From NCBI GenBank assembly GCA_015039365.1, contig WION01000033.1, forward strand, positions 186,001 through 250,000: 64,000 nt of DNA, written 5' to 3'. Below the pieces are notes generated by a model. It did not search any database. It was not told the DNA's origin and worked only from the letters and a program-made list of their open reading frames with translations. Origin of the DNA: Amanita rubescens (lineage: Eukaryota; Basidiomycota; Agaricomycetes; Agaricales; Amanitaceae). This document shows, piece by piece, positions 1-13,386 of this stretch. The position numbers and the translations under genes were made by a program. Each line of letters begins with the position of its first letter. Position 1 is the stretch's first letter.

Positions 1-58
1 AGTATGTGGTGGTTAAATCTACCTCCCCAAATACGTCGCACTATTCCTATGCCAAACA

Positions 59-319
59 GTGCGTATCGTTTTTGTCATTGCTATTTTCCGCAACGATAGT
101 CCTAATACGCGCCTATTTGTTTCAGTGTATGTAGATGACCCAAACAAAAGTTACGACGATGGTGTCATTTATATACGAACGCGGCGTGCAGTTGCCGCTC
201 AACAAATTGAAGAGTTGAGCGAGACAGACGTTGATAGGGCGTTCAAGAATAATTTTTTACTAGCGATGGGGAAGAGGTTCGATCCGAAAGAGTTGACATT
301 CCTCGTAAAACGCCACTAG
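59..319 (+). CDS. Possible 3' exon of a hypothetical gene, cut by the window edge
   Basis: An open frame of about 86 codons ends at 317-319. The first codon of the frame is GTG, not ATG, and a CAG lies just before it, so this may be the last exon of a gene that begins before the window. The protein is mixed and charged, with no motif I recognise, no signal peptide and no membrane span. It could also be chance. Nothing around it suggests a function. Confidence 0.25.
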   Translation: MRIVFVIAIFRNDSPNTRLFVSVYVDDPNKSYDDGVIYIRTRRAVAAQQIEELSETDVDRAFKNNFLLAMGKRFDPKELTFLVKRH

Positions 320-844
320 GATCTGTCGTTTACCTCAGACATAGGCTTGTGACTACCCCGAATATGTACAATATTGATTTATATTGGAATGTTGCCAAGA
401 TATATATACTCAAAATCATCCTCATGTCCGGAACGTAGAAATGTTTGACTTTCGATGCGTATCAAGCGCATCTTATGAATTGACTCGAGCGAGTGATGGC
501 TAGTGACAACGATGCATGGGATTCAACACGCATGCGACGAACGCGTCGAGCGCGTCGAACATGGAAGGGTTCGACATCGTCATGACAACTGGCACCCTCT
601 TCGGCAGGAGGATCCCCGGCCCGACTGGGGCTGCTTGGATACAGAGTCACACTCTTCAGATCCATTGCTCTCATTCCCTTTCGCCCTCTTCGACTTCTTC
701 TCCTCAGTGACGCTGTGGGTCGAAATGGTTGAACGTTGAAAACTTGAACAGGCGATAATCGGAGTTCGGACAAAGTACGTCACGGCTCAGTCTGCTTTCA
801 GAACTTTCATGCCTCATTAACATTGATCTTCCTCTGCATCAACC
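320..844. other. Gene-free stretch
   Basis: Overlapping open frames occur on both strands here but have no recognisable family, consistent splice signals or start context. I see no RNA gene or repeat. Confidence 0.4.
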
Positions 845-1637
845 ATGCGTCGCGCTTCCACTGCAGTCGGCTTCGTTGAAGACATGGCGCAGAAACAGAT
901 CAGATACGAAACCATCTTTGGAGAACAGTCCGAAGTGCTTAGATCTGACCTACCCAAGTTCGAAGCAGCCATGGCGCAACTCCAGAAGTCACCCCTGGTT
1001 GCGAAACGCGGTCAACGCTGGGACCCCACACAAGATAATGTTGATGAGTATCTTGCGCGCTGTGATGAAATTTGTCATTTAGTGCCTCGGGACTTCGACG
1101 AGTTGAGTTTTTTCACAAGGCTGCTAAGGTTTTACCATCTAACATATTCAGTCGCGTCAAAATCTTGCATGCAGCTCATGCGGCCCTCATGTGCCTTGTA
1201 ACCTGCAAGATTGCACAGCAACACGACAAGGTTCAGTTGGCGATCTTGAAGAGGCATAATGAGTTAGCGTGAATAATCCAGCTCAACGACCCTGTCCTGT
1301 ATTCTACATCTCATCGATGGTTTACAGGATGTCTCTACACCCTACTCCTCCCATCCAGGGCAATCGTGAGGCGCCTCTCTCCAAGCCAATGGTTGAGCCG
1401 AGGCACATCACGGCCGAAGAGCTTCGACTATTCCGGGATCCCGAAAATCTGCACGGGAAGCAATTTGTTCTCTCGGCTAACAACGATTCTGGGATATACG
1501 AGGTCATTGGCTACTCCAGGAAGCGGGACAGGACGGTTGAATACGACGTGCTCTTCGACGATTGTGGGGACCCTATCATGGTGAATGCGAAAGAGATGAT
1601 GGCAATGCTGGAGGACAGTCTTTACCTACCCGCTTGA
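845..1637 (+). CDS. Hypothetical fungal protein (about 240 residues), two or three exons
   Basis: The first exon starts at ATG 845 and encodes a charged helical N-terminus. Near 1045-1100 the coding frame shifts. An unusually short 35-base GT-AG intron (about 1045-1079) would join the frames; otherwise there is a frameshift. The second frame runs to about 1270. A 63-base intron (GTGAAT to TTTACAG, ending about 1333) then joins it in phase to the last exon, which ends at 1637 with an acidic, Met-rich tail that looks like a small beta-barrel reader or linker. I recall similar proteins being numerous in Agaricomycete genomes, often near transposons, but know no function. Confidence is moderate that it is coding and low for the first junction. 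Confidence 0.45.
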
Positions 1638-2898
1638 ATTTAATGACTCGTACTTACTATCTGTTCGGATTACGTCCGAATCCGGCTCGCCATGCATGGT
1701 CCGAACCGAAACACGAGGATGTCAGCAGGCCATTCCGCAAAGACCATGTGAGCATCAGTCGTAAGAACTTGGGGGGTGCTCTTGATACCGTGACATGATC
1801 ACCATACGCTACGCGTTCTGCCATTCACGGACATTCAAGGGGTGAGATTCCCAGAAGATTTCTCGGCCTGCTTGACGCCCCGGCTGACGTCCTCCCATAG
1901 TAGCGCTCCTTCTCGTCGCAGAACGCTGGAATTCCACTTCACAAACCAAGTCTCGCTCTATATGTAACTGTATGTTTTGCGCTTGGCCCACACTCCGGCT
2001 TCAAATCGAATTTACCGCTTCTTGGGGTGAGCTTGCCAGTGGTCAAGAACAAAAAGGCTAAGGATTGGGAACGTATTTCCGACGCGTACACAGGCTCAAA
2101 AATTAATCTGAAGTCGTGCTACCAGGAGATCAGTAACCGATTTATATCATATTCGATAAAAGCCCGCCATCCGCGGAACTTCATGCGCTATTCGTTGAAA
2201 TTGCAATCGCTCCCTCTCCGTTTGAGGCTTTCAATCGAGGTCGAGAGGTTGTGTTCTCAGAATGGGTGCGATAATTCAGAGACATGCGTTTAGAACGGCC
2301 CTTGGTGTAAAGGATAAGGCCGCAAACACCGATATTAAACTCGCAAGAGCCTTATCAGGCTCCTTAGCTACATATATTTAGAATACTAGAGTACTTAAGC
2401 CGAGCTTGTACTCGTTACTGTAGGACTTTCCAAAACCTTTGACTACGCATTTCCCTCGCGTGATCTCTCTCTCTCTCTCGGGAATCCTCCGCTGGAAACT
2501 TATCACCTCGTGCAACCACGAAGATAATCTAAGTCTTCACATTTTTTTGCGTATAAACTACTCTTAGAATCCTACAGGCCTGATCATAGCCTCAAAACAA
2601 ACCAAAACAACATCAAAAAAAATTTCTCTGCGCTCACCGACAATGACAATGAGAAGAACTACAAAACCAGTCGACAGCGACCTTCGTGCCATGCCCAGGA
2701 ACCTGGCCAAGGAACTAGAGATAGCAACCAATCGCCACAAGTCGTGCTACCAGACACGTGGCCCAATCCGATGTAGGTTCTTCCACTAACGACCTAGATA
2801 ATAAATGGGGCCACGACGGCGACGGTGACGATCCTGAAAATCCGAGACAGACGCTCAGTGGACAGGCGTGACAGGAGCCGGTACACAACTCCGGCTCG
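1638..2898. other. Intergenic, no supported gene
   Basis: AT-richer DNA with a short CT microsatellite near 2466-2479. Open frames are short, on both strands, and match nothing I know. Confidence 0.4.
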
Positions 2899-3384
2899 TT
2901 GAATCGACACATCGCCGACCTTTACTGCCACGTCACGCATATCGTAGAAGAACTTGACAATCCAAACGAGTCTCAACTCATGACACCAGTGCTGGAGAAT
3001 TCGACACGACAATTCTCCAAGGACATTTCCCACTTGAGCAGTGAGCTCGTGGAAGAGGAGTGGCGCTCGGGCGGCGAGCTCGCCCACAACAACTCTCGCT
3101 TGAGCGGTGAGCTCGCGACTAGGGACTTGAGCGGGGAGCTCGTCCCCGAGAAGTATCGCTTGAGCGGTGAGCTCGCGACTAGGGACTCGAGCGGGGAGCT
3201 CGTCCCTGAGAAGTATCGCTTGAGCGGTGAGCTCGCGACTAGGGACTCGAGCAGCGGGCTCGCCCCCGAGGAGTTATCAGCCCACTTGAGTAATAATCTC
3301 GTGGCTAAATCCGGGGTCGACCTGGAGGGCGGGTCTCTCCGCCCCGACCTAAGCCGACGACGAGGCTCAACTGGGACCCCTTGA
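2899..3384 (+). CDS. Possible repeat protein with SGEL repeats
   Basis: An open frame of about 161 codons carries an exact-phase tandem repeat of 20 residues built on SGEL. The reverse strand is also open across the same interval (2973-3515), because a 60-bp GC-rich repeat stays open in several frames. Neither frame starts at a convincing ATG or has splice signals, so coding status is undecided. No family recognised. Confidence 0.25.
   Translation: MNRHIADLYCHVTHIVEELDNPNESQLMTPVLENSTRQFSKDISHLSSELVEEEWRSGGELAHNNSRLSGELATRDLSGELVPEKYRLSGELATRDSSGELVPEKYRLSGELATRDSSSGLAPEELSAHLSNNLVAKSGVDLEGGSLRPDLSRRRGSTGTP
3097..3276. repeat. Minisatellite, three 60-bp units
   Basis: Three near-identical 60-bp units start at 3097, 3157 and 3217 and differ by one or two bases. 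Each contains two shorter GAGCTCG-centred half units. The period is a multiple of three, so both strands stay open. Confidence 0.85.
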
Positions 3385-3607
3385 TAACCAACTGAGTGAG
3401 GATGACTATAAACTTGAATACTTCCCCACTCAGGCGAGCCTCGAACCTCCTCGTTTACCCGAAATTGATACCAGTGATACGAGACATGTCTGATACGGAA
3501 TATAAACAAATTCATGTTATGGCTGTCGTACTAGAGCTTGGAGACGAAAATACAAAAAAGGGAGCCTCGTCTCCTAGGCTAACTACTGAAATGGAGGGCG
3601 AGACTAT

Positions 3608-3931
3608 TTATGAACGAAAAGGAAAGAATGTTGACCCCTCGAGACCGGTCCGCGCGTCACAAAAGGAGGACTCGAGGATGTCCATATTGTCGGCCCCGAT
3701 CATGATGGTGATCAACCGCCTCATCCACTCTATAGTATCACCCACACGGCCCACACCACCATCGCAAGCACGGTAAACACCACAAGCATCACGGAGGTAG
3801 CCCTTCTTATTAGTAAGCTCAGCCCAATTTGCTTTTCCACGATCAGCTGACATGCCCGTATGTAAGTGGAACAATTTGTCTTCCTTTGTTTCACCTCCTT
3901 CTTTCATAGCTGGCACGTCGACTTGCATCAT
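3608..3931 (-). CDS. Hypothetical small open frame
   Basis: A 107-codon minus-strand frame with mixed composition and a hydrophobic patch near its C-terminus. I see no family, signal peptide or splice evidence. It is listed because it is the longest frame between two repeats; it may be chance. Confidence 0.15.
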   Translation of the reverse strand: MMQVDVPAMKEGGETKEDKLFHLHTGMSADRGKANWAELTNKKGYLRDACGVYRACDGGVGRVGDTIEWMRRLITIMIGADNMDILESSFCDARTGLEGSTFFPFRS

Positions 3932-4320
3932 GGGCTCTGACCAGGACTAGCGCCTATCGGATCCTATCGCATTCTTGCGTCGAGCACCAATGCATAACCC
4001 TGTTCACTGCACTGAAGGTCCTCAATTGCGCAAATGAACGCTTACGACAAGCAGTAATCACACACCATACTTGATGCACAATATGATCTCGAGGCCGCCG
4101 TGGGCTTCGTATGCTCATCACCGCTTGCCCTGCACAAGGGGGATACGAAGATGTCTAGGGTATCTGTCGTGTCCCTTCATGCTCACGCGTGGCAGGGCAT
4201 CCCAGCGGTAAAATTATTATATTCGTACCCAGACATGGACGAAAAAAGATCAAATGAACGTGAACAGTTATCACGATCGAAAGTATCTTGGATCTAGATA
4301 TCCGATTAGATTCCTGACAG

Positions 4321-5574
4321 GCGATGGTCGTTTGTGGTACACGAGAACGTTTGCTTTTCGGCTTCGTTTATCGGTACCGCTCTTGCTTGCAAGGCGGCGC
4401 GTCTCCTGCGGAGTCTTATCCAGACATGGACGAAAAAAGGACGTAGACCTCGATGACTATGACCTGAAGATTCCTAACAGGCGATGGTCGTCTGTGGTAC
4501 ACGAGAGCATTTATTTTCAGTCTCGTTTATCGGTACCACGCAAGACGGCGCGTCTCCCGGAGTCTCGTGTCCAGACATGGACGGAAAACAAATGAATTTA
4601 ATTAAGATTCCTGACAAGCATGGTCGTTTGTGGTACACGAGAACGTTTGCTTTCGGCTTCGTTTATCGGTACCGCTCTTGCTTGCAAGGCGGCGCGTCTC
4701 CTGCGGAGTCTAGTGTCCAGACATGGACGAAAAAAGGACGTAGATCTCGACGACTATGACCTGAACAGACTCCTAACATGCGATGGTCGCCCGTGGTACA
4801 CGAGAGCGTTTGTTTTCAGTCTCGTTTATCGGTACCGCCCTTGCTTGCAAGACGGCGCGTCTCTCGGAGTCTCGTGTCCAGACATGGACGGAAAAAAGGA
4901 CGTAAATCTCGACGACTATGACCTGAACAGACTCCTAACATGCGATGGTCGCCCGTGGTACACGAGAGCGTTTGTTTTCAGTCTCGTTTATCGGTACCGC
5001 CCTTGCTTGCAAGACGGCGCATCTCTCGGAGTCTCGTGTCCAGACATGGACGAAAAACAAACGAACGTGAACTGTTATCACGAATCATGGATCTTGGATC
5101 TTGATGATCCAATTAGATTCCTGACAGGCGATGGTCGTTTGTGGTATTCGAGAACGTTTGCTTTCAGCTTCGTTTATCGGTACCACTCTTGCTTGCAAGG
5201 CGGCGCGTCTCCTGCGGAGCCTAGTGTCCAGACATGGACGAAAAAAGGACGTAGATCTCGACGATGACAATTGTCTCACAGGCGATGGTCGTTTGTGATA
5301 CACGAGAACGTTGCTTGCACCCTCGTTTATCGGTACCGCTCTTGCTTAGAAGGCGGCGCGTCTCCTGCAGAGTCTACTGTCCAGACACGGACGAAAAAAG
5401 ACCAAGTGAACAGTGAACAGTTATCACGAACGAAAACATCATGGATCTTGATGACTACGATGATCTACATGGATTCTTGACAGGCGATGGTCGTTTGTGG
5501 TACACGAGAACGTTTGCTTCCAGCCTCGTTTATCGGTACCGCTCTTGCTTGCAAGACGACGCGTCTCCTGCGGA
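4321..5574. repeat. Large minisatellite, eight units of about 136-202 bp
   Basis: Eight units begin at a shared GCGATGGTCG block at 4321, 4481, about 4617, 4780, 4942, 5128, 5282 and 5484. Every unit holds a block around TTTATCGGTACCGC and ends with a 'CCAGACATGGACGAAAAA' type segment. Units 4 and 5 are almost identical over 162 bp, implying recent duplication, while linkers of the others vary. Open frames of up to 215 codons here are by-products of the repeat. Confidence 0.9.
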
Positions 5575-5708
5575 GTCTCAAATGACCTATGCCAGTCTAA
5601 TGGTGCATGTGTCACAGTCTAGAATGGATATAACGATGACGGTCTCAAATGACCTATGCCAGTCTAATGGTGCATGTGCCACAGTCCAGAATGGATATAA
5701 CGATGATG
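5575..5708. repeat. 67-bp tandem duplication
   Basis: Two copies of a 67-bp unit (5575-5641 and 5642-5708) directly follow the last unit of the larger minisatellite and differ at a few positions. The shared flank suggests the same array kept growing by slippage or unequal exchange. Confidence 0.85.
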
Positions 5709-6680
5709 ATTCATATGATTTCATTGAAATTATACGTATACCTTAGCTCGGAATGAGTTCAAGGTAGCGGCAGGGGGTTTCCTCGTAATGCATTCATTCC
5801 TTCGGGGTGCATTTGATGCATGGCTTGCGAGCATGCGTCGAGGTCCGCACAATTTTTTGCGTTTGTCTTCTTCGCGAAGACTTTGTTACCTTGTATACTT
5901 TAGAGTTTGTAATAGACGTCCTAAAATTGAAGTGAGAATTGATTATTAGTGCGCGGCGAAGGAGAATTTGCCAGGGTCTTACCTGAAAAGTTTTTCACCA
6001 TTTGAACAAGATGGGTAACGGCAGTTACTACACTCATTCGACAGCAACTTGTCCCTAGGCACGCTTGCTTTGCGTGGATAGATATCCGAGAACAGATAAA
6101 TCCAAAGAAGCCATGTCTTGAGAAGCAGTATTCTTGAGTGTTTCTTATCGTCGGCCAAAGATTTGAGAATATCTCCAAGGGTGAGCGCTTTGTCACCATG
6201 GCGAGATCAGGCACTCCGAGGCTGTGCTTTACAAAGTTTTTCTCATATACGCAGGGGCGGCGGCAAGCTTCTTGATTGCTCAGCTCAAGCACAATTGCTG
6301 ACAAAAAAACATCACTGGTCCTTGATCATCATTGCCGACGCCGATCGCTGCCTTTCAATGCCGATTGCGCGATTGCGTCGCGACTCGGGAGATCAAATTA
6401 CTGCTTCAGTTCAGCAGTGGGTGATGTATTTACCTGCCGAATCGGACGCTGAACCTGCTGCTCCCGACTCTACCCTTATCATCTCGCTCTCGTATACACA
6501 TGTTCAATGCAATGTAAAACCTTGCAGCCCACGAACTTTGTATAATATATCCCGCGACTCGGAGTGAAGCTCGGTTACTCAGCATCCCACAACGTAATGC
6601 GGTAAGCGTACATGCTGAGTCTCGTCTAAGCGCCAATCACTATTGTCTGACTCAGGGATTATTCATCGTCGCAAGACGAT
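5709..6680. other. Intergenic, no supported gene
   Basis: Short open frames on both strands overlap each other; none has a family, signal peptide or splice support. Confidence 0.35.
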
Positions 6681-6687
6681 AACCATG

Positions 6688-6695
6688 TATATAAA
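6688..6695 (+). promoter_or_regulatory. TATA box of the Old Yellow Enzyme gene
   Basis: TATATAAA lies 57 bases upstream of the ATG at 6752, a usual distance for fungal core promoters. Confidence 0.6.
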
Positions 6696-6751
6696 GACTA
6701 TTCATTCTTCGGAGCGCGGAAGCGAACTGCATTCACCCTAGGCTACTGCAA

Positions 6752-8026
<1,275 letters not shown>

Positions 8027-8808
8027 CAAAGTATACCCTATCGTGCATTGTACCTATAGACTATATGTACTAGAACTAATAAGGAGCAGATGTACGATTC
8101 ACATACGATGGGGATCGAGGCCCCATAAAATCCAGCTCACCTGGCTGAGGAACGATGACGGGCGTGAACAGGTAATATGGCGCATGGTATTTATATATGA
8201 CCCTAGTGTAATGCGCAGAACACCTGAAGCGAAGGTCTAGACTCGCATCGCAGATCCAAGATAATAGCTAGTCCAAGATTTGCAATGATGGATATCACAT
8301 AGTGTTACCTTGCTTGAAAAGCAAGGTTTATTCGTAGAGAGTTTCTGTCCCACAATAATACCAAACACCTCGGCAAAGTCCGCCAATTCCGGGCCCCACG
8401 GCCGCCGCCCAGCAATCCCTCGCGTTCCTCCCTCCCCCTTCCTCCTCCCGCCGCACTCACCTATTGCGCCGGCCGTCGCTTTGCCCTCCCTCTGACCCCG
8501 ACCGCTGTCACGTTCTTTCGCCAACCCCTACCGACCAGACAACCCGGCAATGTCCAACGTTTCGCATGGGGGCCGAGATTGCCTCCGTCCGAGGACCCTC
8601 TCTATGCCCGCCAGATCGTTTGCAATGGGCTCCACCTCGATGAATATGCGTCTTGATGATCAGGAAAACCCAACCGAAAAAAGAAAAAGAAAAGGTCCCG
8701 TTAATTTTGTCTTTTGGGTCGGACGTGGACTCCCCTTCTTTCTGTCCCTGACCGCCTAGAGTATGCGTATTTCACCGTGCCTAACGTCAGACTAAAAATT
8801 TGGCACAG
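8027..8808. other. Intergenic
   Basis: No supported gene. A pyrimidine-rich, GC-rich stretch (about 8390-8530) gives open frames on both strands without any family. Confidence 0.35.
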
Positions 8809-10320
8809 ATGTCTGGCCATGGTGAAGAGGCCCGTGAAGAAGTTTATAACCGCCTCTCCGATTTGCGGTGGAGTACTCTCCGTCACTATGCCTCTTTTTT
8901 CTGTGGACTCCCATCTATGGATCGCAGGAACAAGCACGACCTGATCTATTGGATCATCCGCAGTTCACCACCATCTGTCTTAGACCGACTTTTGACGTTC
9001 GCAGCAGAAGCTTCACAACAGGCCGATACTCATCTCGGAAAACGCACGCGTGCTCGGGACGGCACTGACGAGGACGAACCAGCCGCCACCCGTGTTAGAG
9101 CTGCCGAAGCCGTGGACTCCTCGTCGTTTCTTGAGGTACCCACCGACGCCGAGTGAAGGCACTGCTATCGATCATTCTACGACGCCACCTCAAACGAAGC
9201 CTTGGGATCTGGTGTCTGTGGCGTCTGCAGCAGACAGGCTTTTTTGAAAGCGGACCTCTTAAAATGGTTTTCCTTACACGCGATTCCCAACCGTTGCCGC
9301 TTGGTCCCCGCGACCTCACATCCTGATCACGACCTCTTTCACAATCTTTGACTGGAGCCATTGGGCACTTGACAAATGCCGGATGGCTTCTTCGTTTGAA
9401 CCTGTCGTCACTGCGACGGGGATTTAAAGAACGGCGACCTGAACCGTCCGCCCAGGCGATCCTTGGCTAACAACCTCTGGATCGGGAGGGTTCCACCGGT
9501 TCTGACGCGCCTAAGCTTTCCGGAACAGCTGCTCGTAGCTTTGGTCTATCCAAGGGTTTTTGTATTCAAGCTATTTCCGAGGCGAGTGAACAATTTTTAC
9601 TTGGGTTCAGACAACCCTAGCCTTCAGAGAGCGATGTGTGGGAATGTCTGCAGCTACGAGCTGGATGCGCCAGGTGTTGCTGAAATGGTTCAGGGAAATT
9701 TAATGCCTCGTCGTCCGGAAATTCTGGCCTCCGTCATCCAAATTACCTTGTTCGGCCAGCGACGATTGCCCGAAAACTGGATGCGTAACCTCTTTCGCGT
9801 TCGAAGGAACTATATCCGGCCTGGTTGAAAGCCAATAATCCAAGATTTTACGGACACATTCGCATCTCTTCCGAACACCTGGATTCTCTTCCCGATGATG
9901 GCGTCCCCTTGGAATTGATGGCCATCGCCCGTCATGTCGACGATCCGGATTTAGTGCATGAGCAGAATGACTCTTATATTCCCGGCAAGAACGATGAAAT
10001 AGGTATTCTGGAATCCTTTTCTCTGTCGTCTCACGTGAGACTCATAATGTTCAGATTCGGATGCCTGCAATGCTGACGTCGATTCAGAAGAGGGGTCCAT
10101 TTCCGATGAAGATGACCTCGAATCTGGTGCATCTCGTTTTCTTAGGTCCCCCCTTGCTGTCTATCTGACGATATTCTTCAGTGCCCCCCGAGGTCTTTCC
10201 GATTCAGGTTTCGGGCGCCATAGATACGGATCTCACCTCCATGTCGGCGCCTGACCTCTTGCGACAAGGTCTGTCCAATCTGTGCTCTGACTCGCGAGAA
10301 CCTCCATATGGCGTTCATTG
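8809..10320 (+). pseudogene. Decayed DUF6570 gene of the Helitron-linked type
   Basis: The frame 9463-9828 (LANNLWIGRVPPVL, then FPEQLLVALVYPRVFVFKL and LMPRRPEIL) matches the DUF6570 region that precedes the Helitron helicase-like domain in Agaricomycete Helitron proteins. The continuation KANNPRFYGHIRI (from 9825) is in another frame, so a frameshift lies near 9815. Stops interrupt the frame between about 9240 and 9440. Downstream, short introns (about 9999-10053 and 10145-10181) lead to a VSGAIDTDL segment ending near 10320. The N-terminal SAP-like part (8809-9156) is also out of frame. No Rep nuclease or Pif1 helicase follows, so this is a 3'-truncated, broken copy. Confidence 0.65.
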
Positions 10321-10472
10321 CTGAATGGTCTGGAACTCGAAGGTTTTCGTAAAATGGATCAGGATGACAAGAAATTTGTCACAAAGTACAAATACGTGGT
10401 GCCCGCTAATGCGAGATCCCACCCGCCGAAACTTCAGGAATCCCCAATCAGATGGGCACGAGGGCATCTTTG

Positions 10473-10643
10473 AGGTTCAAATGCGAGGTTCTGTTCACGT
10501 ACACATTATCAAAAAACGAAACGAAGGAGGCGAAATATGATGTATGAACGCTCTTGGAAGGTTCAAAAGCGAGGTTCTATTCACGTATGGCAGATTATCA
10601 GAGAACAAACTAAGGAGGGGAATTATGATGTATGCGACGACTT
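10473..10643. repeat. 86-bp direct duplication
   Basis: A unit beginning AGGTTCAAA at 10473 recurs at 10559 with about 80 percent identity by eye, including the AAGGAGG and ATGATGTATG blocks. Both copies can be read in one frame with similar peptides, but no gene could be built around them. Confidence 0.75.
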
Positions 10644-11065
10644 CACTTCTTAGTCCAATTTTAGTAGCATACGCTGTCTCTTGGAATGGATTTCAAGCAA
10701 GGTTGCTGCCGCCGCAGGCGGCGCTCCCCGATATGTATTAAAAGTCGACAGATGGATAAAAATACATATATACAGACCAATAGATGCCTATCTGATCATG
10801 AATTACATACATGGCGGCGAAGGAATTAAGCCTTGATATATACCATAGTTGTCTTGTCAGCACCCTGCGTCACAGATGTGGTAAAATCGTAAATGAACCA
10901 ATCCGAGAAAAGCCTAGTCTCGAATCTAGTGCGTAAAACAATAAGGACGGTGAGATAAAGGTAGGGGATTCCTTAGAAACGACGACATTCGCGCAGCGTG
11001 TCGTAACGTGCGATAGCTGATAGGAGGGGACCTAGTAAACCACCGGGTTCACGCGATGGCTATTT
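10644..11065. other. Intergenic
   Basis: AT-rich DNA downstream of the 7-TM gene's stop. No gene or repeat seen. Confidence 0.4.
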
Positions 11066-12507
11066 CTATGTATCGTTAGCCATCGTGAGGGTCTCGCGCC
11101 CAAAAAGTTCGTCCTTCTTGCGCGAGAACCTTGACTGTTGAAATGTAGCGCTGCTTGAGTCACCGGAAACAATAGCGTTCGACAACTGAGGGTTCGCCGC
11201 AAATTGCATGCCGGTAAGTTCGCGAGAGACTTCGTCGGTCTCCCACAATGACCTGTGTAGTTCGACGAGAACTACGATTGCTGTAGGGTACATGCCCTAG
11301 TAGCTCATTAGAAACGATAATGACCAATTTTGCAGCAAACTTACAAAGGCTTGTTGAATTATCGCGTTGACGACTTCCCAAGCGATTGGAGATCCAGGAC
11401 TGTACCCTGCATAGATTGGGACGGCTTGAAGGGTCTATAATAGTCATAAGTTTCGGTGAGAGATTTGCAAATTGGAGATAATCACATATATGGTCAAATA
11501 TAGTAAGCCAGACTCGACCAAAAGAACCATGATCTTTTCAGCTTGCACTTCTTTCCTGGCAGAACCCAGGTACTTTTTCATAGTGCGTCGAAGACTCCTG
11601 TGGATGTGACTCATCAAAGACAAGATCGATCAAATCAAGTGCACGACACCAACCACGCCCTCAAAAAGATGAGAATTGTGCAAATGATGTTTGTCGCATA
11701 CGACAGAGAGAAACTTGACATATCGGCTTTGGCGCACGACGCAGCCCCCTGCGATGAAACAGAATTTCCGGGATCTAAAAAACCCCATTTAGTTTTGATA
11801 TCGCAGCCCAACTCGTACACGCCCGCAACTGAGATTGGGTTGCAATTAATGTAATGCCTCATGCGATCCAAAAGACCAACGTACGGGTAGAGCCGAGCCA
11901 CGTAAGGAAAGGTATGATGACGAAAACTCTTTTCCCATAGTAGATAGAGTATGTTCTCCACAGGACGACTGTATCCCCAAGGATGAGCTTGAAATCGTGA
12001 CGTAAGAATAATGCACGTTGAACATGGGTTAAGCGTACCATGAACACAAACAATATCTCCCCTGTCCACGTCAAAACTGTTGTTTTGTCATTTGCACTCG
12101 CTATCCGTTGCCGGAAGACATCCGGATCCAAGCTCGAGTTATTCATGAAGATGACCTTGAGCCGCTCGATGATATCTGCGACATCCATTGCGAAAAACAA
12201 GCTGGACCCCGCGAACATAAGAAGCGTTATGCACAGCAGGTAGATTTTCCATGGAGATCGAAGTCCACCTCGACTGAGAAAGAGGTTAAAATTGGCTTCG
12301 TTGTACCCAAGTCGAAAACATACTATAGGATGATGGTGGATGCGGAGATGAGCAAGAGATAGGCGCCTAATGACAAATCAATCGACACTTCTCCACCTTG
12401 CTTGCCATCCACAAACCATAGAAAGCAGCCTCAAATGCGATACGGGTTACTTTGATAATGAGCGTGAGCCCAAGGTCAGACAGTACACCAGAGTCGCTGC
12501 TGGACAT
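11066..12507 (-). CDS. Basidiomycete multi-pass membrane protein (probable seven-TM)
   Basis: Eight exons (12507-12417, 12366-12324, 12273-12039, 11987-11885, 11828-11654, 11597-11486, 11434-11345, 11296-11066) join in phase to give 359 residues. Introns are 48-56 bp; that at 12038-11988 has no stop and may be retained. The order of hydrophobic segments and marker motifs fits a large uncharacterised basidiomycete family: EAAFYGAYLLL in helix 2, a DVADII loop, GDTVVLWRTYSIY, SYATNIICTILIFLRAW, and a late GMYPTAIVVLVELHRSLWE. The fold is receptor-like, but ligand and function are unknown. The cytosolic tail is polar. Start chosen at the only ATG in phase before helix 1. Confidence 0.85.
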
Positions 12508-13386
12508 TGGGTTCTGCCCGAATTTTTGCCGCTACGTGCTTGAATAGCGGTAGGGAGGAAAGCGATTTGGTGGCACTGGGTGGGGATAGAAGAAACGTCA
12601 GCCTCGCGCGGGCGGTATTAAACGAGCTTAAAATAGACGAGTTCCGTACTTGTGTGTCGACAGGGCCCAATAAATGGCTTGGAGTCGCTTCCCGTCACTA
12701 CACCCTGCGACACCCGACCCATTCCTTACGTCGGCCCTTTTGACAAGTGGAATAGAAGCGGCCCAAGTTCCATAACAGGTGGTTGGGTCTCAGGATGAGA
12801 TGTTATAATCAATACTTACGCAGCATTCCCAGAAGGGCAGTAGTGGGAATTCTTATTCAAATGGACTTGAATATAATCATTTGTTCACGCTGAAAAGAGC
12901 AGGCTGTGGTGCACCGCTAGAGGCGCGCATTCAGGCCTGGCTTGCATGGGACATTTAATGATGCTCACCAGGGAGCAGCTACGGAGTTGGCAACGGTTGA
13001 ACACGTGTTACGTTACATGGCGAAAAACGCCGGGGAATGTACAAGGGCGACGCCAAAAATGGCTTAGCTCACTTTAGGTAATAGCCCGATCTGGACGGGC
13101 AGTGTCGGAATGTACGGTATTCTTCGGAATTGGGCAGATTCTGTGAGATAACCACTTGAATGTAAGGGAGGTATGCTGCTACTAGCGTACGTGTGATGGA
13201 TTGCAGGGACTCCGCTCCAACAACCTAGACGGACGTGTCCATCTAAATTTAGAAATGCAGAGTAGCATCAGTTGTGCAACGCGGACAGCTGTTACTGGCA
13301 GCCTAAAGCTTAAATTCCAAGTATTCCCTTATACAAAAAATTCAAAAGTCCACAAATGTAAACAAGTTCGTCCTCGGCTGATGCCA
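12508..13386. other. Intergenic between two minus-strand genes
   Basis: It holds the promoter of the 7-TM gene and the 3' end of the next. No extra gene or repeat recognised. Confidence 0.4.

Noticed and set aside
4254..5746. Several 70-215 codon frames in the large minisatellite
   Set aside because: They follow the repeat in shifting frames and have no start context or homologous family.
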